5,237 nt of DNA from Campylobacteraceae bacterium (GTDB taxonomy: Bacteria; Campylobacterota; Campylobacteria; Campylobacterales; UBA6016), in NCBI GenBank assembly GCA_022758985.1, contig JAEMQC010000140.1, forward strand, positions 1 through 5,237. Reading direction: 5' to 3'. Shown here one piece after another: positions 1 through 5,237 of this stretch. Position 1 is the stretch's first letter, and every line of letters starts with the position of its first letter. The position numbers and the translations under genes are program-made. The notes beneath the pieces were generated by a model that was given only the letters and a program-made list of their open reading frames with translations, did no database searches and was not told the DNA's origin.

Positions 1-83
1 TAATAGTTTTGAAAAGTGGTCTAACAATACATTTACTTTTATGTGAGATAATATTATGAAAAACCAAAAGAAGTTTGCAGAAA
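1..83. other. AT-rich leader upstream of the efflux operon
   Basis: This stretch is much more AT-rich than the genes that follow: 13 of the first 60 bases are G or C. It probably belongs to an intergenic leader. Two plus-strand frames are open from the left edge, one ending at TGA 44-46 and one at TGA 57-59. Either could be the tail of an upstream gene, but each is under 20 codons and neither is recognisable. No hairpin resembling a terminator is visible. Confidence 0.5.
44..52 (+). promoter_or_regulatory. Candidate extended -10 promoter element for the operon
   Basis: The bases TGAGATAAT form a TG-N extension followed by GATAAT, a five-of-six match to TATAAT. No convincing -35 box is placed 17 bases upstream (ACAATA at 24-29). 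That would be tolerable in Campylobacterota, whose housekeeping promoters rely on the -10 element and upstream AT-rich periodicity. Transcription would begin near base 59-60, leaving about 25 bases of leader before the ATG at 84. This rests on motif inspection alone, and AT-rich sequence easily produces such matches. Confidence 0.3.
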
Positions 84-1478
84 ATGGGACATAGACAGAA
101 AAAAGCGGTTTTGTTATTCAGCGGGCTGATTTTACTAACGCAAGGATTATCGGCGTTTGATATATCGGATCCGTACGGTGTAGACGGCAAGGTCTCTTCA
201 CTAAACTCACATACGTCCATCACTAAAGAGCCGATAATTAAAAAAGGAATGACTCTCTCCGAGCTCGCCAACTTCGCCCTGCATAACAACCCGCAGACAA
301 GAGCGGCCTGGATAACGGCTCTCTCAAAAGCGCAAAACGTAGGCGTGGCGAATGCGGCTTATATGCCCTCACTCAGTGCGGTCGGTTCTCTGGACGGGGC
401 TAAGCAAAACTCCAAAACATCGGATTTATATACAAACACAAAAAGCGGCGGAGTCTCTCTTTCTTATGTCGTCTACGACTTTGGAGCAAGAGAGGCAAAT
501 CTTAAAAACGCAAAAAAAATAGTTGACGCCGCCAATGCATCCCAAAACGCACAGATACAATCGCTATTCTTATCCGTCACCGAATCTTACTTTGCGCTTT
601 TTGGAGCAAAAGCCTCCCTTGAGGCGTACGTCGAGGCGGAAAAAACGGCAAGGGAGAGTTACGAGGCTGCACTCGCAAAATATAAAGCCGGCACAGCCAC
701 ACCATCCGACAAGCTTCAAGCCATGACGGCATATTCGCAGGCGGTTTTAAACAGACAAAAGGCCGAGGGGAGCTTAAAAAACAGTTATGCAGAGCTTGCT
801 AATACACTCGGGTTGGATCCGAATACAGAGCTTGAAATAGCGGCTCCTTCGACCAATATCAAAGAGTTTGAGGATTTCAAAAACATCGAAGAGATGATTT
901 TGGAAGCAAAAAAGATGCGCCCAGATTTGGCGGCTGCGGCTGCGCAAATAGAGGCGGCAAAAGCTAGCGTCGAGGCTGCAAAAAGCGACGCTAAACCCAC
1001 TATCTCTCTTAACGGCTCTACCGGATATTCGGACACTAGTCTAGGCGGGCAGACAAAGAACAGTTCCGGCATGCTCTCCATAAACATCCCTATATTCAGC
1101 GGATTTAGCACGACTTACAAAGTAAGGGCGGCGCAGATGGAGACTAGACTAAAAGAACTCGAATACGAAAAACTAGAAAAACAGGTAGCTCTCCAAACCT
1201 ACAAGGCGTACAACAACCTCAAAACACAGACTATGGCGGTCAAAAGCAGCAAAGACCTGCTAGCAAGCGCCGATGAAGCGCTCAAAGCAGCAAGCGGCAG
1301 ATACAAGGCCGGCGTAGGTAGCATACTCGACCTGCTAACAGCCCAAAGCGCATATGCAAGCGCTAGACAGCAAAACATAGACGCCGTATACAACTGGTAT
1401 ATTATGAGGGCGACTTTGCTGCAAAGCATGGGAAGGTTGGTGTTTAGCGAAATAGAAAAAATAGATAACGGAAACTAA
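84..1478 (+). CDS. tolC: TolC-family outer-membrane efflux channel protein
   Basis: This is the outer-membrane exit duct of the pump. TolC-family trimers form a beta-barrel in the outer membrane and a long alpha-helical tunnel into the periplasm that docks on the adaptor. The 464-residue length fits the family. Residues 1-24 look like a signal peptide: a basic HRQKK start, a hydrophobic core, and likely cleavage after LSA. There is no lipobox cysteine, so it is TolC-like and not an OprM-type lipoprotein. The family's internal duplication is visible: KYKAGTATPSDKLQA (199-213) echoes RYKAGVGSILDLLTA (405-419, within one residue), and YDFGAREAN (131-139) is matched by PIFSGFSTTYK near 336-346. 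Alanine-rich amphipathic helices fill the rest. The mature protein has no cysteine. ATG 84 is preferred, with AGAAG at 69-73 as a weak ribosome site; TTG 75 is in frame, but that site lies too close to it. The stop is one base from the adaptor start. The family is certain; the gene symbol is by role only. Confidence 0.93.
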   Translation: MGHRQKKAVLLFSGLILLTQGLSAFDISDPYGVDGKVSSLNSHTSITKEPIIKKGMTLSELANFALHNNPQTRAAWITALSKAQNVGVANAAYMPSLSAVGSLDGAKQNSKTSDLYTNTKSGGVSLSYVVYDFGAREANLKNAKKIVDAANASQNAQIQSLFLSVTESYFALFGAKASLEAYVEAEKTARESYEAALAKYKAGTATPSDKLQAMTAYSQAVLNRQKAEGSLKNSYAELANTLGLDPNTELEIAAPSTNIKEFEDFKNIEEMILEAKKMRPDLAAAAAQIEAAKASVEAAKSDAKPTISLNGSTGYSDTSLGGQTKNSSGMLSINIPIFSGFSTTYKVRAAQMETRLKELEYEKLEKQVALQTYKAYNNLKTQTMAVKSSKDLLASADEALKAASGRYKAGVGSILDLLTAQSAYASARQQNIDAVYNWYIMRATLLQSMGRLVFSEIEKIDNGN

Positions 1479-1479
1479 G

Positions 1480-2664
1480 ATGGGAATAATAGATAGCATT
1501 AAAAACAGAAAAAAACTTCTTTTAACGGCTCTGATAGTCGTCGGCATAGGGACGACAGGGTGGTACTATAAAGCAAGCAGCGCAAAAGGCGCCCAGATGT
1601 ACAAAACGCAAAAGCTAGAAAACGGCGATTTGACCCAGAGTGTATCGGCAAACGGAACACTAAATCCCGTAGTTTTGGTTAACGTCGGCACACAGGTATC
1701 AGGCACCGTCAAAAAACTGCTTGTCGACTATAACGACAAAGTAACAAAAGGTCAGGTTCTGGCTATACTAGACCCGGCGCTATTTGACGCGCAGGTAGCG
1801 CAAAGCAGAGCCAACGTCGAGTCCGCAAAGGCGGCGCTAGAACTTGCCGAAGCAAACGAAAAGAGGATGAAGGAGCTATACGCAAAAGAGTACGTCTCAG
1901 CGCAAGAGCTAGACCAGGCCGTACAAGCTCGCAAAAGCGCAAAAGCACAACTTGCCCTCGCAATGGCGGCCCATAAGAGAGATTCTACGAACAAAGAGTA
2001 CTCGGTAATAAAATCTCCGGTTTCCGGAGTAGTCATAGATAGGCAGATAGATCTGGGTCAAACCGTAGCGGCTAGCTTTCAGACGCCTACGCTCTTTAAG
2101 ATAGCGCAGGATTTGAGGCGCATGCAAATAGACTCGAGCTTTGCCGAAGCAGATATAGGCAAGATAAAGGTCGGTCAAGAGGTGACGTTTAACGTAGACG
2201 CCTACAACAACAGGCAATTTAAAGGCGTAGTCAAACAAATAAGGCTAAATGCGACCACCCAATCAAACGTAGTAACCTATAACGTAGTCGTCTCGGTAGA
2301 CAACCCGGAGGAGATATTGATGCCCGGAATGACGGCGTACGTAAACATCAAAACTGCGGAGAGAAAAAATGTGCTTTTGATACCGAATGCTGCGCTAAGA
2401 TATAAGCCTAGTACGCTTGAGAAGAGAGAACAAAATATAGCGGAGCAAAAACAAAACAAAAAACCGCAGTCCGAAGAGGGTAAAAGCGCTACCGTATATA
2501 TACTAGAAAACGGCGCACCAAAACCGGTAAAAATCAAAATAGGAATAACCGACAGTAGACAAACGGAGGTGTTGGATGGCGCTCTAAAAGCCGGCGATGA
2601 AGTCATAGTCGACGAAAATTCCAAAAACGACAAAAAACAAAATCAGCCTACGAGAATGTTTTGA
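1480..2664 (+). CDS. macA: MacA-like periplasmic adaptor (membrane fusion protein, HlyD/RND-type fold)
   Basis: This adaptor links the inner-membrane ABC pump to the TolC channel and in MacA systems stimulates the ATPase. At 394 residues it is slightly longer than E. coli MacA. Residues 13-29 form one N-terminal membrane anchor after basic NRKK, with no lipobox. The lipoyl half-motifs lie around 66-98 (TQVSGTVKKL) and 173-209 (SPVSGVVIDR) and flank an alpha-helical hairpin at about 100-168. At the hairpin tip R129, L133 and S140 have the R-x3-L-x6-S spacing of the RLS motif used by AcrA and MacA to bind TolC. A beta-barrel domain follows (about 210-292), then IPNAALRYKP (301-310), a charged Lys/Gln/Glu-rich linker (about 311-336) and the membrane-proximal domain (about 337-378). 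The start is ATG 1480, one base after the tolC-like stop, with GGAA at 1470-1473 as ribosome site. The stop overlaps the ATPase start as TGATG. The family assignment is firm; the substrate is unknown. Confidence 0.93.
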   Translation: MGIIDSIKNRKKLLLTALIVVGIGTTGWYYKASSAKGAQMYKTQKLENGDLTQSVSANGTLNPVVLVNVGTQVSGTVKKLLVDYNDKVTKGQVLAILDPALFDAQVAQSRANVESAKAALELAEANEKRMKELYAKEYVSAQELDQAVQARKSAKAQLALAMAAHKRDSTNKEYSVIKSPVSGVVIDRQIDLGQTVAASFQTPTLFKIAQDLRRMQIDSSFAEADIGKIKVGQEVTFNVDAYNNRQFKGVVKQIRLNATTQSNVVTYNVVVSVDNPEEILMPGMTAYVNIKTAERKNVLLIPNAALRYKPSTLEKREQNIAEQKQNKKPQSEEGKSATVYILENGAPKPVKIKIGITDSRQTEVLDGALKAGDEVIVDENSKNDKKQNQPTRMF

Positions 2665-3371
2665 TGGCAGAGGGGCGTCCAATAATAGAGGTTAGAAGCC
2701 TCGTCAAAAACTATCACACGGACGCCGGAGAGCTAGAGGTTTTAAAAAATCTAGATATATCTGTCTCTCAAGGCGAATTCGTAGCCCTTATGGGGCCTTC
2801 CGGTAGCGGCAAATCCACCTTTATGAACATTCTGGGCTGCCTAGACAAACCGACATCCGGCAAGTACATCCTAAACGGCGTAGACGTATCTACGATGGAC
2901 AAAGACGGACTTTCAAAGCTTCGAAACAAAACAATAGGCTTCGTCTTCCAAGGCTTCAATCTGCTGCCGAGGATAAATCTAGCCGACAACGTGGCGCTAC
3001 CTCTCGTATATGCCGATATTCCAAGAGAAGAGCGTACTAAAAAAGCGATAGAGATGCTAAGGTTGGTGGGACTAGATAAATTTGCCGATAGAATGCCAAA
3101 TCAAATATCCGGCGGCCAACAGCAGCGCGTGGCGATAGCTAGGGCGCTCGTCAACTCCCCAAAGATAATTTTGGCCGACGAGCCGACCGGAAATTTGGAC
3201 ACCAAGACAAGCCTTGAAATTATGGATATTTTTACAAACTTAAACCAAAACAACAACATCACCATAGTCCTGGTAACCCACGAATACGATATAGCGGAGT
3301 TTGCGCACAGACAGATACATTTTAGGGATGGTATCGTGGAAAGCGATATAACAAAAGGGGATAAAAAGTGA
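2664..3371 (+). CDS. macB: MacB-type ABC transporter ATP-binding protein (stand-alone nucleotide-binding subunit)
   Basis: This is the cytoplasmic ATPase that powers the MacB/LolD/FtsE-type exporter. At 235 residues it is one nucleotide-binding domain with all catalytic motifs intact: Walker A GPSGSGKST (44-52), Q-loop Q96 in VFQGFNLLP, signature ISGGQQQR (148-155), Walker B IILADE (168-173) with catalytic E173, D-loop GNLD (176-179) and switch histidine H206 in VTHEYD. The GFNLLPRINLADNVALPL segment (97-114) and the PNQISGGQQQR wording are typical of the MacB/LolD/YknY group. In E. coli MacB this domain is fused to the permease; here it stands alone, as in Bacillus YknY. ATG 2664 is preferred, giving a 1-base TGATG overlap with the adaptor stop; TTG 2661 would add one residue. 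The 3' end overlaps the permease start by four bases. LolD is an alternative family name, but the MacA and TolC neighbours favour MacB. Confidence 0.92.
   Translation: MAEGRPIIEVRSLVKNYHTDAGELEVLKNLDISVSQGEFVALMGPSGSGKSTFMNILGCLDKPTSGKYILNGVDVSTMDKDGLSKLRNKTIGFVFQGFNLLPRINLADNVALPLVYADIPREERTKKAIEMLRLVGLDKFADRMPNQISGGQQQRVAIARALVNSPKIILADEPTGNLDTKTSLEIMDIFTNLNQNNNITIVLVTHEYDIAEFAHRQIHFRDGIVESDITKGDKK
3357..3370 (+). promoter_or_regulatory. Ribosome binding site and GTG start of the permease, inside the ATPase 3' end
   Basis: GGGG at 3357-3360, preceded by AAAA, makes a good Shine-Dalgarno sequence. It lies seven bases before GTG 3368-3370, whose last two bases belong to the TGA stop of the ATPase gene (GTGA overlap). 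This spacing supports GTG 3368 over ATG 3380 as the permease start. It also suggests that ribosomes finishing the ATPase re-initiate on the permease, which would keep the two subunits in balance. Confidence 0.6.
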
Positions 3372-4588
3372 TACTGCCTATGCTAAGCGAAGCAAAAACG
3401 GCGCTTTGGGCAAATAGACTCCGTTCGTTTCTGACGATGCTCGGCATGATGATAGGCGTAGCCGCCGTTATTTTGATGTCGGCTATCGGTGAGGGAAGCA
3501 AAAAGTCGATAAACGAGCAGATAGCGGCGATGGGCTCAAACCTCTTTATTGTAATGTCCGGCTCCACGACCTCAAGCGGGGCCAGAGCCGGATTTGGTGC
3601 GGCGCCGACCCTGACCACAAAGGATGCGACGGCGATATCGGAGCTACCCGGGGTCGTAGCCGTAGCTCCTACGGTCATGGGAAGCGCACAGATGGTGTAT
3701 GGCTCAAACAACTGGAGCGCAAGAATGGTCGCTAGTACGCCCGGGTTTTTCGACGTCAGGGAGTGGGGCGTAGAGAGGGGGTATATTTTCTCCGATTCCG
3801 ACGTGCGAAACGCAGCAAGAGTCGTAGTGCTAGGCCAAACCGTAGCCGAAAATCTATTTGGCGACGAAGACCCTGTAGGCAAAACGATTAGAATCAAACA
3901 AAGCCCGTATGTCGTCATAGGCGTGCTGTCCAAAAAAGGACAAAGTATAATGGGGGACGACCAGGACGATACGGCGATAGTCCCTCTTACAACCGGACAA
4001 AGAAAGCTTTTTGGCTCACAATTCAAAGATAGTGTCAGAATGATAATGGTCAAAGCCGAGAGCGAAGAGATAATGCCAAAAGTAGAAAAGTCGCTCATAG
4101 GGCTGCTAAGGGAGCGTCACAGAATTAGAGACGGAGCGGAGGATGACTTTAACGTGCGAAATTTCTCTGCGATACTTGCCGCATCGGCGCAAGCGACGGA
4201 AGTAATGTCGATACTGCTTGGAGCCATAGCGTCCATATCGCTACTTGTCGGCGGCATAGGTATCATGAACATCATGCTCGTATCGGTCACGGAGAGAACA
4301 AGAGAGATAGGCATCAGGATAGCGATAGGAGCTAGAGAGAGGGATATATTGATGCAGTTTTTGCTTGAAGCCGTCATGATATCTATAATCGGCTGCATCA
4401 TAGGCGTCATCATAGGTGTAGGCGGAGCCTATATAGTAAAAGAGCTATTCCAGACCGCCGTAGAGATTACCCAAAGCTCTATAGCCATAGCGTTTCTGGT
4501 TGCGGCGGGAGTCGGAATATTCTTTGGATTCTACCCGGCTAGGAAAGCGGCCAAGCTAGAACCGATAGAAGCGTTAAGGTATCAATAA
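3368..4588 (+). CDS. macB: MacB-type ABC transporter permease (FtsX-like membrane subunit with periplasmic core domain)
   Basis: This is the membrane subunit of the exporter. At 406 residues it matches the membrane half of E. coli MacB, with four predicted transmembrane helices at about 20-40, 280-305, 331-357 and 371-390. The large periplasmic domain (about 43-278, MacB_PCD type) between helices 1 and 2 would contact the adaptor. N-terminal ALWANRLRSFLTMLGMMIG (12-30) closely resembles the amphipathic-helix and TM1 entry of MacB. The segment VTERTREIGIRIAIGAR (307-323) is the FtsX/MacB cytoplasmic coupling region after TM2. The C-terminal FYPARKAAKLEPIEALRYQ (388-406) is the hallmark MacB ending. 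TM3 carries a G342/G346/G350 glycine spacing. In the family, ATP-driven motion of the periplasmic domain pushes substrate up the TolC duct (mechanotransmission). The start is GTG 3368 with a good ribosome site. The macB symbol marks the permease half of a split MacB. Confidence 0.92.
   Translation: MILPMLSEAKTALWANRLRSFLTMLGMMIGVAAVILMSAIGEGSKKSINEQIAAMGSNLFIVMSGSTTSSGARAGFGAAPTLTTKDATAISELPGVVAVAPTVMGSAQMVYGSNNWSARMVASTPGFFDVREWGVERGYIFSDSDVRNAARVVVLGQTVAENLFGDEDPVGKTIRIKQSPYVVIGVLSKKGQSIMGDDQDDTAIVPLTTGQRKLFGSQFKDSVRMIMVKAESEEIMPKVEKSLIGLLRERHRIRDGAEDDFNVRNFSAILAASAQATEVMSILLGAIASISLLVGGIGIMNIMLVSVTERTREIGIRIAIGARERDILMQFLLEAVMISIIGCIIGVIIGVGGAYIVKELFQTAVEITQSSIAIAFLVAAGVGIFFGFYPARKAAKLEPIEALRYQ
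4397..4420 (+). repeat. 12-bp imperfect tandem duplication within permease TM3
   Basis: Two adjacent 12-base units, ATCATAGGCGTC and ATCATAGGTGTA, match at 10 of 12 positions. They encode IIGV-IIGV (residues 344-351) in the third transmembrane helix. The repeat is in frame and adds to a GxxxGxxxG spacing. It may be a small in-frame slippage duplication or simply convergent codons for a repetitive helix. Confidence 0.6.
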
Positions 4589-4594
4589 AAGCGT

Positions 4595-4604
4595 AGAGGG
4601 GAAA
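4595..4604 (+). promoter_or_regulatory. Ribosome binding site of the IMPase gene
   Basis: AGAGGGG (4595-4601) is a strong purine-rich Shine-Dalgarno match three to five bases before ATG 4605. It sits in the 16-base gap after the permease stop, with no room for a promoter or terminator, so the IMPase gene is probably on the same transcript. Confidence 0.6.
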
Positions 4605-5237
4605 ATGCAAATATTAAAAGAGGCAGTTTTGAAAGCCGGGAATACATTCAAAGATGGGTTTAGAAAAACAAAAAATATAAGCTATAAGGGCAGCGTAGAC
4701 CTCCTCACCGAGTACGACGTGGCAATAGAAAAAGAGCTGATAGCTTCCCTGTCTGATTTGGACTACGAAATAGTCGGTGAAGAGAGCTGGGGCGGTGGCG
4801 AGCTTCCCAAAAACGCAATATTCATAGACCCGATTGACGGTACGACCAACTTCGTACATCAAATACCGTTTTGCGCCATATCGGTCGGAGTCTGGGAGAA
4901 CGAAGCGCCAAAATACGCCGCCGTCTACAATCCGATACTAGAAGAGTTCTTCTGGGCGGAGTCCGGCAAAGGAGCGTATCTAAACGACGAGCCTATCCGC
5001 ACATCCGAGGAGTCAGAACTACAAAAATCGCTCATAGCTACCGGATTTCCATACACGAAGGCCGAGGCTGGAGAGGATTTTAGATGGGTGCTAAAAAAGA
5101 TGGAAGCCGTACTGCCGTACACGAGAGATATGAGGAGGCTCGGTGCGGCGTCCGTTGATCTTTGCTATACGGCAAAGGGGGTATTCGACGCTTTTTACGA
5201 GATAAACCTAAAGCCGTGGGATACGGCGGCCGGCGTA
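4605..5237 (+). CDS. Inositol monophosphatase family protein (SuhB/IMPase-like), 3' end cut by the window
   Basis: This reading frame starts at ATG 4605 and stays open for 211 codons to the window edge. Family members are usually about 250-270 residues, so roughly the last fifth is missing. The Mg2+-dependent, Li+-sensitive phosphatase motifs are present: TEYDVAIEK (35-43), metal-binding GEES around E59/E60, DPIDGTTNFVH (75-85) with metal ligands D75 and D78, and KPWDTAAG (203-210) with third-metal ligand D206. It is a soluble cytoplasmic enzyme that removes phosphate from myo-inositol phosphate or related sugar or alcohol phosphates. Members can instead be HisN-type histidinol-phosphatases, CysQ-like nucleotidases, or SuhB, which also acts in rRNA transcription. 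DPIDGTTNFVH favours the IMPase/SuhB side, but the substrate cannot be decided. No signal peptide is seen. It is probably co-transcribed with the pump but has no obvious role in efflux. Confidence 0.9.
   Translation, partial: MQILKEAVLKAGNTFKDGFRKTKNISYKGSVDLLTEYDVAIEKELIASLSDLDYEIVGEESWGGGELPKNAIFIDPIDGTTNFVHQIPFCAISVGVWENEAPKYAAVYNPILEEFFWAESGKGAYLNDEPIRTSEESELQKSLIATGFPYTKAEAGEDFRWVLKKMEAVLPYTRDMRRLGAASVDLCYTAKGVFDAFYEINLKPWDTAAGV

Noticed and set aside
29..57. Operator-like inverted repeats (ACAT at 29-32 with ATGT at 41-44) or a CRP-like TGTGA half-site at 42-46
   Set aside because: The arms are only four bases long, and the second CRP half-site is absent. This is expected by chance in such AT-rich DNA.
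2..59. Possible C-terminal tail of an upstream gene (frames ending at TGA 44-46 or TGA 57-59)
   Set aside because: Each is under 20 codons, in AT-rich sequence, and neither has recognisable family sequence. The choice cannot be made without bases upstream of the window.
785..1547. Several minus-strand frames of 70-108 codons opposite the channel gene
   Set aside because: They are antisense shadows of alanine- and lysine-rich coding sequence, with no domain and no supporting context.
1752..2633. Minus-strand frames of 66-118 codons opposite the adaptor gene
   Set aside because: They are Ser/Ala/Leu-rich antisense translations of the coiled-coil and linker codons; nothing supports expression.
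2661..2663. TTG as the ATPase start, giving a 4-base overlap
   Set aside because: ATG at 2664 is immediately next to it, is a better start codon, and forms the common TGATG overlap; only one residue differs.
3322..4098. Long minus-strand open frame of 258 codons opposite the ATPase end and permease
   Set aside because: Its translation is Ser/Thr/Pro/Ile-rich low-complexity with no recognisable domain, and it lies entirely antisense to well-supported MacB genes. It is a shadow of their codon bias.
4614..5122. Short frames on both strands across the IMPase region (4614-4862 minus, 4871-5083 plus, 4925-5122 minus)
   Set aside because: The continuous plus frame from 4605 has intact IMPase motifs on both sides of these frames, so they are out-of-frame or antisense shadows.

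Overview
This window holds most of one tightly packed plus-strand operon that encodes a complete MacAB-TolC-type tripartite efflux or secretion machine, followed by the start of an inositol-monophosphatase-family gene. The gene order is tolC-like outer-membrane channel (84-1478), macA-like periplasmic adaptor (1480-2664), macB-type ATPase (2664-3371), macB-type permease (3368-4588) and IMPase (4605 to the window end, 3' truncated). The genes abut or overlap at every junction: a 1-nt gap, a 1-nt TGATG overlap, a 4-nt GTGA overlap and a 16-nt gap. No terminator-like hairpin lies between them, so co-transcription and translational coupling are likely.

The codon style suggests Campylobacterota (Epsilonproteobacteria). 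There are many ATA (Ile), AGA/AGG (Arg) and CTA (Leu) codons, A-rich leaders, a base composition by eye in the mid-40s percent GC within genes, and a very AT-rich leader (13 G+C in bases 1-60). This is a judgement from style and operon content, not from a database match. The species cannot be named; a Campylobacter or Sulfurimonas/Sulfuricurvum-like genome would fit.

Region by region: bases 1-83 are an AT-rich leader with a candidate extended -10 promoter. Bases 84-4588 are the transporter. Bases 4589-4604 are a short spacer with a strong ribosome binding site. Bases 4605-5237 are the IMPase fragment. No RNA gene, mobile element, CRISPR array or large repeat was seen.

How the genes should work together, from family knowledge: the ATPase and permease, encoded here as two polypeptides instead of the single fused MacB of E. 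coli, form the inner-membrane mechanotransmission ABC pump. The MacA-like adaptor is anchored in the inner membrane and bridges the periplasm through an alpha-helical hairpin carrying the RLS motif. The TolC-like trimer completes the exit duct. The cargo cannot be read from the sequence, since no substrate gene, peptide precursor or regulator lies inside the window. The IMPase is probably a housekeeping passenger of the transcript.

I did not find an unprecedented system. The points most worth a second look are the split MacB with its A5/GTGA junction, and the outer-membrane channel being encoded as the first gene of the pump operon.
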